Shown: positions 1 through 11,321 of the stretch, one piece after another | Layout: every line of letters starts with the position of its first letter | Position numbering within the stretch: the first letter of the stretch is position 1 | NCBI GenBank assembly: GCA_023512835.1 | Contig: CM042091.1 | Location: 25,394,995-25,458,994 of the forward strand | DNA: 64,000 nucleotides | Source of the DNA: Taxillus chinensis | Taxonomy: Eukaryota > Streptophyta > Magnoliopsida > Santalales > Loranthaceae | Direction: 5' to 3' | Notes under the pieces: generated by a model | Told to the model about the DNA's origin: nothing | What the model saw: the letters and a program-made list of their open reading frames with translations, nothing else | Databases searched by the model: none | Made by a program: the position numbers and the translations under genes

Positions 1-964
1 GAATAGATTAGGCGCACTACGAAGAAGTCACTCTAAGAGCCATTAGGAAAGTCACAGACTCGTAGAGTCGTAGACTCACAGTTAATAGAGTGACACAAAA
101 GACTTAACCTAACTCGAACTCAAGCCTCGAAGACTCGAAGAAGTGTGAGTCGTAGACTCGCAGATATCAACACTGTACTAACTGAAACCTTCGAGTCACC
201 AAACCTACGAGGCACTCACCTTCAAAGCATACTTACAATCAACCACTCTCCATGGATGAACGGCCAAGATCGACTGTGCAAGTATGGGCATGCAACTGCG
301 CAGCATGGGCAATAGATCTGCAAATCAGAGCAGATATACCCATCCCCTGACATCTCGCATATCCAGTGGTGGGAAGTCAGTCTGTTGGATGGACAACTAG
401 GCGCACAACAATCTAAACTTAAAATATATTTCTCTCTCACACTTAACGAAAAAAATGGGAGTTAGTCTCTTTCTTTGAAAGCGTGGAATACACAGAATAC
501 AATAAAAGGATTCTGAAATACATTAAGATATATCTTTTGCAAAATTCAAGCAAGAGTTCCAACGCAAGAGATAGAGACTCTGAGAGAGAGAACAAACTTG
601 GAAGTGTTGTGCGCCGCGTTGAACTAAGAACAAGATCAAACCTTTTGATCAATAATACTTTCTTGCTTCATCCAAGATCCACCACGATCATTGAGTCTCT
701 TCTCCGTGTTGTTTCCCACAATCAAAACTATCTCCGAGCATTCCTATCATATCTGAGATCTATTCAGCAAAGAACATTTACTCCCATCTCAGATTTTTCT
801 GATAGTTAATTAAGTCTCCCATCATTCACATTACTACTGTCGTCTTCTCCATCAATACTTCCACGTAGTTATCCATAGACAAATCCAAAACCAGCCAACA
901 GTCTAGCTTCTGCAGGCGAAGAAAGTTTATTCACCACCCCTCTAGACTCACTTTGAGACCTACA
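1..964 (+). repeat. Element A 5' LTR, 3' part only
   Basis: This stretch aligns by eye with the 3' half of the complete E LTR (about 19670-20781), including the short GACTCGTAG-type repeats and the end ...CTCTAGACTCACTTTG.GACCTACA. It stops in CA at 964, two bases before the primer-binding site. The small ORFs inside it (for example 483-809) are not supported as genes. Confidence 0.85.
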
Positions 965-966
965 AT

Positions 967-978
967 TGGTATCAGAGC
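967..978 (+). other. Primer-binding site of element A
   Basis: TGGTATCAGAGC, two bases after the LTR end, is complementary to the 3' end of initiator methionine tRNA. This is the usual minus-strand primer of plant Copia elements. The same sequence follows E's LTR at 20784. Confidence 0.9.
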
Positions 979-1015
979 AGTTCTACAACTCCGTAGAGAT
1001 CCCTAAATGGCCGAC

Positions 1016-4000
1016 ATGGATTACAGCTGTAAGGACCCGTACCTTGAGTTAGTCACAGTTTTGCCTTCTGAGTAGGGTTTTTTCTAGATTTTGACCTAGT
1101 GAATGGGCTCAAATGAATTCACGTGCAAAAGGAAAGATGCTTAGAATGATGTCCTCTATCTACCACAGAAGTTTCAGGCCAAACGGACGTGTATGTGAGG
1201 TGCACATGAAATGGGTCCATTTCACGTGCAAGTGTGGTTGTCTTCTACATGATGCAAGGAGGCTAGGGGTGAAGTTTGAGCACATTTGGAGTGCATATGG
1301 AGTTGCACGTGAATTGGGGAATTCACGTTCAAATTGGCGTGTAGCCATATTTTTGCATGGTTCCCTTGGTTTTGACATTCTAATAATCTTTCTCCAAAGG
1401 ACCATGTTGAAATTCTGAGTATTTTGGCCTATATGGGTGTGGAAAGGTGCTAACTTGTGTGATCAAAACTACGTCGTTTTGATCCTGGGATTTACTTAAT
1501 CAAAACTACGTCGTTTTGATGTGGGTAGTGTCTATATAATGAGGGCTTGAGTTTGAGTTTAGGGTTCTTGTGTTCTTCTTTGCTGCACTGCCGCTGCGAG
1601 AGAGAGAGAGAGAGAGAGAGAGAGGATCTCCAGGGCGATTGCCGTGGTGGTTCGCGTCGTTGGAAGGTGTCTAGCGTAGAGGTTAGGACAAAAGTCTGAG
1701 GTAGGGATTCATGTTCTTCCTAACTCTCCTCTGTTCTAGGATATTCGCCTATATATATATATGTAAATCCATATAGGTGTGATCTCCAATATGGATGTTG
1801 GCCTTCAGTGGCATGTTCTGTTGATTCTGATGTTGAATTTGGCCTGAGGATTTTCTGGGTTTGTTTATGCCCACCATGTGTTTGATGAAATGTCTGTGAG
1901 GCCTGCACACTATGTATTTGATAAAATGCCTGTGAGGCCTGCATGCCATGTATTCAATATAATGCCTGTGAGACCTTGTATATGGGTGTCTGATGATATA
2001 CCTGTGTGACTGGTGTGTATTGTGTTTGATTTGTATTTGATAAAAAGCCTGTGAGGCTGATGTGTGTGGCTTGTATCTGACCATGTTGGTCCCTCTGTGC
2101 TGAGTTTACATGTTGAGATGTAATGCTATGCTGTTCTGCTGGTCTGTTTGAGACTGAGCTGAGATATGGGCCAGGCACAATAGCTGGACCCCTTGAGATT
2201 TGGCCAGGATGTGGTCCTGAGTCTCGGTGTAGCACTCACGATGGTGGGCTAAGTCTACACCCATTCATGAGGGTAGGTATGGTGCCCGAGGAGGTGGTTG
2301 ACCATATCTGACTCGGGTGGAAAATGTTGCATTGGTGTCCATGCAACATTCGCCTGGATGTGGTATGTTATGTCGCCGTGGTGGCGGGGTGTCCTCTGCC
2401 CCTTCGGTGCGGGCTCAGGTAAAGAGTGTTTACTTGGGTGATGTTTGCTTGCTTTAGCCTTAGGCACGACACAAGCACAAGCATACACATATCATGCATG
2501 TTGTAGAGCGGGACGGGTCCGGGGGAGACCGGATCCCTACCGAGCTATGGTTTGCTCACCCCTCCTATAAACCGTCCTTTTGCCAGGGTTTAGCAGGCGG
2601 TAGGAGAAGGCCGAGGAGCTAGGTCCCTGAGGCCGGGAGTTTTATGTTATTTCCTTTGTCGTGCTCGTGGATTTATGTTCTGGAATTTGGTTTGGTTTTA
2701 TTTGTAACAGTACACCTGGCTTCATAGGGGTTTTTCCCCGACTGGGTTGTAATAAACATTTAGTCTTTGAAATGAAATAAAATGAGATGTTGTTATTCAA
2801 TTTGTGTTTGTGTGCATAGTTTGGGAGCAGGAACATGCCCCTTAGCATGTTAGCCTGGTTGTGCAGGTTTGGGACAGCACCCGTGCCAAAAGTCCTTTTA
2901 AGGTGCTTGCACCAACCCCTTGTCCCTTCGGGTATGGGCATGGGCAGTCACTACTCATTTCCAAGTGGAAGGAAGTTGGGGCGTGACAACAGCAGTGCAG
3001 CTCCAGCTCCCAAGCAAGCTCTAGTTCCTATTGAGGAACTTGAAGCCAGTCCTACTCCAGAAGAAGGAGCGACTGGAGATCAGGAGCAGGAAGAACCGAG
3101 TACCAGCAACAACAAGAAAGAACAAGAAGACTTCTACGACGTTCTGCCTAGCTCATCCTCCCAAGTACCTATGTGCTCACTCGTGCGCTTTTGCAAATGG
3201 AAAGCGAGAATGAGAGCACACCTAGACATGCTCGACACCTATCTCTAGGAAACAATAAAGAACGGACCTTTCACCCCAAAGAGTATGCAGAGAGGTCGAT
3301 TAATGACGAAGGACCCAGACAGTTGGTCTAAGGTGGAGCAGAGGAAAGTAAAACTTGGATTCAAGGCAAAAGCCATACTTTTCTCTGTGCTCAATGATGA
3401 CATGTTCATGGACATGCAGGACCTAGAGATAGTGAAGGCGGTATGGGACAAGCTATGTCTCATCTACGAGGGAGATGAGCAAATATAGGACAACAAGATC
3501 TCCATGCTCAAACAGGACTATAAAGCCTTCAGATGTGAACCAAAGGAGTCATTGGACGGGATCTATAAAAGATTCACAAGGTCTGATTCAACGGATGAAG
3601 ACTTACAATGTTAAGATCTCTCAGAAGGACAAGAATGACAAGTTTCTGAGATCTCTACCCTTGAGACTTCTAATAAAGACATCAGCTATCCGTCAGCTAA
3701 AAGAATGGAAAACCTGTGCCTTGGAAGCATTATACGGGGACCTTAAGACTTTCAAAATGCAAAAGGAAGAACTTGAGGCATTTGAGAATCCTTCCAAGAA
3801 AAAGGAGAAGTCTGTTGCCTTTAAGGCTGCTGCTGAACCAAGGGAACCATCTTCAGAAAAGGAAGAAGATGAAGCTGAAGAACTTGTTTCAGATAGTGCC
3901 TCAGATGAAGAAGTGGCATTTCTGATCAAGAAACTGTTGAAGAGAAGGGGGAACTACAGGAGGAAAGCAAGGCAGTCGCCCTCATCCTTCTCTAAGGGAA

Positions 4001-4878
4001 AGGATAAGGAGAAGTTGCAATGTTATCACTACAACAAGCCTGGCCACTTCGCCGCATCGTTATAAGTCAAGAGGGAGAAAAAGGAGGCAGTTGAGCAGAA
4101 GAAGAAGACCAAAGGCTCCTCAAGCAGGAAGGATGACAAGAGGAAGAAGGCTCTTGTCACTAACAAGTTCAACAGCGAAACTGAGGAGGAAGAAGAATCT
4201 TCTGATGAAGAGAAGAAAGAAAAGGGTCTTATCTGCTTCATGGCTGACAACTCACCTCCCCTCAAGGTAAGAACCTACGAACAGCTCTACATTGAATATG
4301 AAGATACCTATAGAGCTCTAAAAGACATAGAGGAACAATTTCTCCCTATGAAAGCTGACAAAGAAAGATATTATTCTAAACTGGAACGGCTTTCATGTGA
4401 ATATAGAGACTCTATAGATGATTATGAAAGAACAGAGAGAAAATTAAGAGCTAAAGTGAGTGAGATGAGAAGCACACACGATGATCTTTTGGACAAAGCT
4501 GGACAATTAAAAATGGTTAATAAAGACATCGATAGGCTTGAAAAGGAACTAGCTGAAACCAAAGCAGAATTGGAAAAGGAAAGACAAATCAATCAAAAGT
4601 GGCAAGATTCTGCTAAAATTGCAGCTCACTTTAGGACCACTCCAGATGTTAAAGGTCTCGCCTTAGGTCTAGGCTTCTCTGAAGACCAAATAGCCAAGGC
4701 CCAGACTTACCCCATGCAGACCAAGTGTCATGCTGGCTTTGTTCCTGCTGGTAGTGTGCTCCTTGATTGTGGAAAGGAGGTAATGACCGTTACTAGTCCA
4801 CCCAAACCAGGAATACCCAACTCAAAGATCAGGGTACTGTTGCATCTCAGGACAGTGATGCAGCAGTTGCTAAGATAG
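1016..4878 (+). pseudogene. Element A gag (UBN2-type Gag with zinc knuckle and coiled coil), split by D and broken by stops
   Basis: Structural Gag protein that would assemble the cytoplasmic virus-like particle. The first four codons (1016-1027) lie left of solo LTR D and reading resumes in frame at 2994. The N-terminal acidic region and the Gag core (about 3000-3770) match the intact E copy at 20833-21627. There is a TAG at 3246 where E has TGG, a TAG near 3486 where E has CAG, and a frameshift near 3580. A Lys/Glu-rich stretch leads to a CCHC zinc knuckle at 4021-4062, in which the second Cys is Tyr and the last Cys is lost; TAA follows. From 4240 a 212-codon open segment is strongly heptad-like (many KELAETKAELEKE-type repeats), a coiled-coil C-terminal extension. 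Cannot make a full Gag. Confidence 0.82.
1028..2988 (+). mobile_element. Element D: solo LTR of a Ty3 chromovirus (Tekay-like) in A's gag
   Basis: Begins TGTAAGGACCCGTACC and ends GGGGCGTGACA, the same termini as the LTRs of B. It is flanked by the 5-base duplication ACAGC (1023-1027 and 2989-2993), and removing it restores the Gag reading frame. No internal region or second LTR is present, so it is a solo LTR left by LTR-LTR recombination. It contains G-box palindromes (1116-1332), two ATCAAAAC...GTTTTGAT palindromes (1462-1483, 1499-1520), a TATA box (TCTATATAAT, 1531-1540), a GA microsatellite (about 1598-1624) and a GCTCACCCCTCC motif near 2554 shared with B, C, F and J. Confidence 0.93.
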
Positions 4879-4880
4879 AA

Positions 4881-5927
4881 TTGAAAGCTGAACCTTTAGT
4901 CAACCTGTCCTCTATATCCCAATGCAAGGGTAAGGGTGTAGCAATTCCAGAGACAAACCCAAGTAGACATACTACTACGTTTGAGACTGGTTCATCCAGC
5001 AAGGCAGTTTCCTCCCAGCCCGAGTTTGTCCCTGGTGGCAGGGTTAAGAACAGTCTAGGATATGTGAGAAAACCTAGGAAACCTCTTAACACTCTAGCAA
5101 AACCCTTAAGACAGAGTGTTCAACTCAAACTTGTCAAATGCCCCATCTATTGTGAAGTTGGACACCTTTCCTATCAGTGCAAATTCTATCCTAAGTATCT
5201 TAAGAATGAGGTTGTTAAAGAAATCAGGTTAGGCATCAATCAGTCAAACTTTTCATCAAATTTGCATAGTCACATTACTGATAGGAAGAAGAAAACAAGG
5301 CACACACAAAGGTTACCTTACCAAAGAACAAAACTCTTAAACCTGTGATGAAAACTGACAATTCGGTGCCTAGCAAAGCTGCCAAGAGTAACCATAAGAA
5401 AGAAGAATCCACAAAGAGCCCTAAGAACACTCCTGCTAACATTGCTAATGATGAACCATCCAAATTAGCATGGAAAATTAAATCTGCTCCTTCTTATTGG
5501 AAACCTAAATTGTCAATCGCATCTTTTACTTACCCAAAGCCCAATCATCATTGGGCCCCCAAGACTTAGTTATTTGATGTGTAGGAACATGTACATGAAG
5601 CTAAAAGTAACCACCGGAAACAAAAGATCAATTTCCAGCCAGGTGGTATCTTGACAAGGTGCTTCGTACACATGACAGATGATGCCTCTCTGTTGAGTGA
5701 AGTAAGGGAGGTTGCAACTTCATTTGTCACATTCGGGGATAACAAAAAGGGTAAGATTGTTGGTAAGGAAATTCTCTCCAATGGTTCAGTTTCAATTCAG
5801 AATGTGTCTATTGTTCAAGGTCTTAAACATAACTTGTTGAGCATCAGTCAATTGTGCGACAAAGGTTATGAAGTGTTGTTCACTAAGCACACCTGCACAG
5901 TTGTAGACCCTGTCTCCAAAGAGGTAA
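4881..5927 (+). pseudogene. Element A Gag-protease linker and protease region, inactive
   Basis: Continuation of the A polyprotein in several frames. A second zinc-finger-like motif, C-P-I-Y-C...GH...C, lies at 5139-5180. The retropepsin site should read W-x-L-D-S-G-C. Here Trp-Tyr-Leu-Asp is visible at 5644-5655, but the next codons are Lys-Val and the frame is then lost, so the protease is inactive. Open reading resumes at 5651-5932 with a conserved Copia segment (GLKHNLLSISQLCDKGY) leading into the pre-integrase domain, where B interrupts it at 5928. The polyprotein would have been cleaved by this protease during particle maturation. Confidence 0.78.
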
Positions 5928-7588
5928 TGTAAGGACCTGTACCTTGAGTTAGTCACAGTTTTGCCTTCTGAGTAGTTTTTCTAGTTTTTCTAGATTTTGA
6001 CCTAGTAAATGGACTCCAATGAATTCACGTGCAAAAGGAAAGATGCTTAGAATGATGTCCTCTATCTACCACAGAAGTTTCAGGCCAAACTGACATGTAT
6101 GTGAGGTGCACGTGATATGGGTCCAATTCACGTGCAAGTGTGGTTGTCTTCTACATGATGCAAGGAGGCTAGGGGTGAAGTTTGAGCGCATTTGGAGTGC
6201 ATTTGGAGTTGCACGTGAATTGGGGAATTCACATGCAAATTGGCGTGCAGCCATATTTTTGCATGGTTCCCTTGGTTTTGACATTCTAATGATCTTTCTC
6301 CAAAGGACCATGTTGAAATTCTGAGTATTTTGGCCTATATGGGTGCGGAAAGGTGCTAACTTGTGTGATCAAAACTACGTCGTTTTGATCCTGGGATTCA
6401 CTTAATCAAAACTACATCATTTTGATGTTGTGTTGTCTATATAAGGAGGAGAAGCCCCTCTGTTTTAGGGTTAGGGTTTGTTTCTCCACCAGCCGTCGCA
6501 GAGAGAGAGAGAGGGAAGGAGAGCTCCTGGTTGCTGCCAGGCGTCTTGCGTGGGTGGTCGGTGCTTCGTGGGTGGACGGCGTTAGACGTGGGATCGGGAC
6601 ATTGCGGTGTTGTTGCCTTTTACTTGAGGTAGGGGTTCTGTTCTTCCTAAATCCTCCTCTGTCCTAGGGTTCTAGGGCAGATTATGGGTTATATCTGTTA
6701 TATTATTTATATGTAAATTCATATAGGTGTGACCTCCTATATGAATGTTGGCCTTCAATGGCAGTTTTGATGTATTCTGGTGTTGGATGGTGTGCATATT
6801 AAGTGTTTGATAATATGCCTGTGTGGCTGGGTTTGTGGGTTTGTGAATGTATGCATGTCAAGTGTTTGGATTTATGCCTATAAAAGTGTGTATGCTATGT
6901 GTTTGATAATATGCCTGTGTGACCTTGTATGCTGTGTTTGTGGAACCCGGTGGCTGTGGAAGCCCGGGACTGACTGTTAGCCTGTGTGGCTAAGCCTATA
7001 TGGCCGTGGATATGTTAGCCTGTGTGGCTAAGCCTGAGAGGCTGTGGATATGTTAGCCCGTGTGGCTAAGCCTGAGTGGCTGTGGCTATGTTAGCCTGTG
7101 TGGCTAAGCCTGAGAGGCTGTGGATAGGTGTGTGCCTTGTGTGTGGAATACAACCTGTTTACATTTTATTGTCACTACATTGCACCTATACACACCCATG
7201 TAGACGCTAGGAGCATGGGATGGGTTAGGGAGACATGATCCCTACTGAGCTGTGGTTGCTCACCCCTCCCTCTATGTTGTGTTTTCTTTCAGGAACTTAC
7301 AGGCGTTAGGAGGGACCCCAAGGTGGAAGACCTTATTTACCTTACTGTTTACCATTTGTTATTGTTATGAGAATTGATGTAACCCCAGTGGGGATGAATT
7401 GAAAAGAGGATTGTTGTAATAGACTATTTTGGATTGTGGTTTGCTTTATTGAACTCTACTATTTTGAAAGTGTTGTGGATGTTTAAAATGTTATGTTCAG
7501 GGTTTACACCCTAACCCCTTTGCCCTCCGTGTGGGTACAAGGGGAGTCACGTGCCGGTTTCCTCGGGTTGGAAATCCGGGGCGTGACA
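5928..7588 (+). repeat. Element B 5' LTR
   Basis: TGTAAGGACC...GGGGCGTGACA, nearly identical to 12968-14628. U3 carries three G-box (CACGTG) clusters at about 6021-6238 and two ATCAAAAC/GTTTTGAT palindromes (6368-6389, 6404-6425), the second degraded. A TATA box (CTATATAAGG, near 6437) is followed by a telobox-like AGGGTTAGGGTTTG and a GA microsatellite. A 38-base minisatellite of four units (GTTAGCCTGTGTGGCTAAG...) occupies 6976-7127. Open frames inside are not genes. Confidence 0.94.
6437..6446 (+). promoter_or_regulatory. TATA box of element B 5' LTR
   Basis: CTATATAAGG just downstream of the duplicated ACGT palindromes and about 25-30 bases upstream of a telobox-like TTAGGGTTAGGG. Equivalent TATA boxes lie in the B 3' LTR (about 13474-13483), D (1531-1540) and C (minus strand, about 16053-16060). 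Confidence 0.7.
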
Positions 7589-7591
7589 ATA

Positions 7592-7603
7592 TGGTATCAG
7601 AGC
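7592..7603 (+). other. Primer-binding site of element B
   Basis: TGGTATCAGAGC three bases after the LTR end, complementary to initiator Met tRNA, as usual for chromoviruses. Confidence 0.9.
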
Positions 7604-7996
7604 ATGGTCTAGTTGGCCTAGGGTAGTGGGCGGACCTGGTTATCCTAAGTCCTTTGGAGGAGCCTGGAGGGACATGCCTGATCAACATGGTCCTCTTTGA
7701 GCCTCCAAGGTGTACTTAGGGTAGTCCAGTCTTGTGGTAGGATTTGCATGCATTGGCATTAGGGCACTAGTAGCATTTGCTGTGAATGTATGCTGAACTG
7801 TGGATAAAATCATATGATTAAGTGAAATGTGCAACTCTGATTTGTTTGGCAATGTGTGCTGAATTGTGCAATGTGATTGATGCAATGTATGTGTGTAATG
7901 TCATGTGATAGTGGAATTGATCAGTGGGGTATAGGTAGTGACGCGATAGATTATAAAATTGTTTTGACGTTGTGCTTCTTACTTCGTGTAGTAAGA

Positions 7997-8965
7997 ATGC
8001 CGCCGAGGAGAGTGACACATGCGTCCGGGGCAGTGGCTGATGAGTCATCTGCCCATGAGGGTCCGGGTGCGGGACCGTCCATTGGAGGGCATGCGTTGTT
8101 GCTGGCACAGCTATGAGAAGGCATCCGGCTGGAGGTACAAGAGCTACGGGAGGGACTCCGGCGGGATGTTCGGGAGGAGGTGCGCCGTGAGATGGCAAAG
8201 ACAAGCGGTGGTGCCACCACCACCACCACCAGTAGGAGAGCTGCCTTGTGAGCGTGAGAGTTCGCTGGGTGGTGTACCGACTCGTGCAGAGGATGACGTG
8301 GTGACACGGTTCCGGAAGGAACAACCTCCGCGATTCAAGGGGGAAGGTGAACCCGTGGTAGCTGAATAGTGGTTGAGGCAGATAGAGCATGTGTTCTCCT
8401 TTCTCCTGCCCCGGGAAGAGGATAAGGTGCGACTGGCAATTCGGCAGCTGGAGGGGGATGCTTTGGAGTGGTGGACGAGTGTCGCGGGGAGCCGTGCAAT
8501 GCAACTCATGCAGATTTGCTCCTGAGACTGTGGCAAGGGAGGACCTGAAGGCCCACAAGTTCACCTTGGGTCTCAGACCAGCCCTTAGGCAGAGGGTGGC
8601 AATTCTACGCTTGAGGACCTATGCTGAGGCTGTAGAGACGGCCCGTGTAGCCGAGAGGGAGCCGGATGATGGGAGGCACCCATCGGGGTCGCCCGTTGCG
8701 GGGTGGGTTGGAGCGTGATTCCGGGTCTAAGCGGCCCAAGACGAGGAAAGAGATAGCGGTTCCTTTCGCAGCCGGGGACAACCATTAGTGCCCCCAGGGA
8801 GGTCTAGCTTTGGCGGTAGCAGACAGGAAGGTCCAGCAGGAGGACTCCTCAGCGGTTGTCATTGCTGTAGGGAGCAGGGCCACTTCAAGAGGGAGTGTCC
8901 CAAGAAGAACTAGCGATGCAATAGCTGTGGACGAGAAGGCCATTTGAGCCGGGTTTGCCGGAGTA
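7997..8965 (+). pseudogene. Element B gag with two CCHC zinc knuckles, frameshifted and internally deleted
   Basis: Chosen start ATG at 7997 (MPPRRV), matching F's gag start on the other strand (MPPRRVTRA at 32426). The retrotransposon Gag core is recognisable (PREEDKVRLA..QLEGDALEWW) but spread over several frames. Compared with F, about 60 residues around the FHEEYFP segment are missing near 8508, where the text jumps straight to the AREDLKAHKFT segment. Two zinc knuckles follow at about 8857-8955 (CHCCREQGHFKREC and CNSCGREGHLSRVC), with a TAG between them. It would coat genomic RNA in particles, but cannot be made whole from this copy. Confidence 0.8.
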
Positions 8966-9259
8966 AGAACAAGGGAGTTGGAGGCATGGCATCCAGCATG
9001 AGGAGTGACGCCAGTTTCCGTACACCAGCGGAGAGACCAGCTCGTCGGTGGCAAGCTAGTCGGGCAGATCGAGTCGGACCCGACCCCAGGGGAGGCCGGA
9101 GCGGCAGCAGACCGAGGCCGGAGGCAACCTTAGCGGGAAGCGTCCAGGTGAGTGAGCCGACCGGTGGCACGGGCCAAGGAAGGGTGTTTGCGCCTGAGGC
9201 GACGTACCAGGAGGAGGCCGAGCTACCACCCCCACCAGTGAGGGTGGAGCAGGATCGTC

Positions 9260-9720
9260 GGTGGTTAGAGGTACCCTTTTGATCTCCCGTACATTAGCTT
9301 CTGTTCTTTTCGATACGGGTGCATCATGTTTGTTTGTTGCTGAGCTTATAATAGACGGCTTGGGGTTAACTTGTGTGGAGGCCGCGAGGCCCCTAGTTGT
9401 GGAGTCTCCAGGTGGGAGGCATGATTGAGGTACGGCGTGTGTGTCGTAACTGTGTGTTAACCATAGGCGAGGTGGAGCTGAGTTTTGACTTGCATGTGAT
9501 GCCCATGCGTACTTTTGACCTGATCTTGGGTATGGATTGGCTTATGGCCTTCCAGGCCAAGATAGATTGTTACCGGCGGCGTGTATCCTTCGTGACACCT
9601 GCAGGGATCTCTTGCACCCTGCAGGGGGAGTGGGACTGTGAGGCGAGTCGGGCCGGGCCGGTGATGGACCAGGTGGGGTGCCATTACCCACAGGTTGGCA
9701 GCCCCGACCTTGGCTGAGGT
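9260..9720 (+). pseudogene. Element B aspartic protease region
   Basis: The retropepsin active site DTGA is readable near 9317 (VLFDTGASC), followed by the conserved [12 protein letters not shown] segment at about 9507-9542, which is typical of plant Ty3 proteases. Frame changes occur between these two segments and again before RT at about 9742. The protease would process Gag-Pol in the particle. The active-site Asp is kept, but the continuous frame is lost. Confidence 0.78.
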
Positions 9721-9741
9721 GGGTAAGGTGGAAAAGAGGGT

Positions 9742-11234
9742 GTGGCCCGCTGTTGTGGACCAATTTCGGGATGTCTTCCCGACCGGTTGAGGAGTTTACC
9801 TCCGCAGAGGAGTGTGGAGTTTACCATTGAGTTGGTGCCGGGAACGGGTCCGATTTCCCAAGTAGCGTACCGTATGGGGCCAGCTGAGTTGAGGGAACTT
9901 CAGAGGCAAATCGAGGAGTTGGTGGGCCAAGGGTATATCAGACCGAGTACCTCACCTTGGGGTGCTCCGGTGCTCTTTGCTAAGAAGGCCGATGGCACGC
10001 TTCGTCTCTACATCGACTACGGAGAAGCCGAATTCGGTGGATCGTGAAGAACAAGTACCCGTTGCCTCGGATAGATGACCTGTTTGACCAGTTGAGTGGG
10101 GCCCAGTGGTTTTCCAAAATAGATTTACGGTCGGGGGTATCATCAGTTGAGGGTTAGGGAGGGAGACATCCCTAAAACAGCTTTTTGGTGCAGGTATGGG
10201 CATTATGAGTGGATAGTGATGCCTTTCGGGCTCACTAACGCGCCAGCGGTGTTCATACATTTGATGAACCAAGTCTTTGCCCCATACTTAGACTCGTTCG
10301 TGGTGGTGTTTATCGACGATATCTTGGTGTATTCCAAGACCGAGAAGGAGCATGTGGAGCACTTGGCAACGGTGTTGCAAACCTTGAGGGACCAGCAGCT
10401 GTTTGCTAAGTTTAGCAAGTGTGAGTTTTGGCTGCAAGAGGTTCACTTTCTTGGCCATATGGTGTCAGCTGAGGGAGTTAGGGTGGACCCAGCCAAGATT
10501 GAGGCCGTGGCATCGTGGGCGAGGCCAACCAACGTTTTTGAGATCCGTAGTTTTCTTGGCTTGGCGGGGTACTATCGTCATTTTGTCGAGGGGTTCTCCC
10601 GTTTGGCAGCTCCTATGACAGCGTTGACTCGGAAGGGCGTGAAGTTTGATTGGACTGACAAGTGTCAGCAGGCGTTTGAGACTCTCAAAACCCGTTTGAC
10701 CACTGCACCTGTGTTGAGGTTGCCTAGGGAGGATATTCCGTATGAAGTGTACTGTGATGCGTCCAGGGTTGGTTTGGGGTGTGTGCTTATGCAGGAACAC
10801 AGTGTGGTAGCTTATGGGTCGAGACAGCTGAAGCCTCATGAGCAGAATTATCCTACTCATGACCTTGAGTTAGCGGCTGTCATCTTCGCCCTGAAGAGTT
10901 GGCAGCACTACCTCTTGGGGGAAAAGTTTGTGGTGTTCTCAGATCACAAGAGCCTTCAGTACATCTTTACCCAGAAGGACTTGAATTTGAGGAGAGGAGA
11001 TGGGTGGAGTATTTGCAGACCTTTGATTTTACTCTTGCCTATACCCCAGGCAAGGGTAATATTGTGGCTGACGCGTTGAGCAGAAAAGGAAAAGCTGAGG
11101 TGGCCGTGATAGAGTGGAAGCTGATGGAGCAGTTGGCGATGTTGCAGCTGCAGCCTGTTGTTCGTAATGGTGGGACAGTCCTGAGTCCTTTGGTGGTTGT
11201 GCCTGAGTTGTACCAGCGCATTCGGGAGGAATAG
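9742..11234 (+). pseudogene. Element B reverse transcriptase and RNase H, frameshifted
   Basis: 9742-10047 covers the RT N terminus ([20 protein letters not shown]). The next conserved segment is scrambled around 10020-10140 with small indels. A 310-codon frame (10147-11079) then carries RT palm and fingers with the catalytic FIDDILVYS (Asp-Asp at about 10312-10320), the connection domain, and the start of RNase H (YCDAS near 10747). A frameshift near 11000 moves RNase H into 10899-11234, which ends with [16 protein letters not shown], the conserved chromovirus RNase H end. It would copy RNA to DNA in the particle. Confidence 0.88.
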
Positions 11235-11321
11235 CTGGGTGACATCGAGTGTGAGGTTCTCCGTGCCCGTATTGAGGCTGGTGAGCTATCTGAGGACTGG
11301 ACAGAGGGTCCTGAGCATGAG

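Noticed and set aside
483..809. 108-codon ORF at the window start
   Set aside because: Lies within the A LTR; the homologous part of E's LTR does not keep it open.
1113..1418. Conserved 101-codon ORF in the chromovirus LTRs (also 16174-16479 minus; shortened at 6106-6324 and 13145-13363)
   Set aside because: It is present in D, B and C only because these LTRs are homologous. It covers the G-box region, loses its start in B, and shows no domain; no sign of selection at codon level can be seen.
7818..8564. 248-codon minus-strand ORF opposite B's gag
   Set aside because: Antisense shadow of gag, which has recognisable Gag motifs on the plus strand; the minus translation has no domain.
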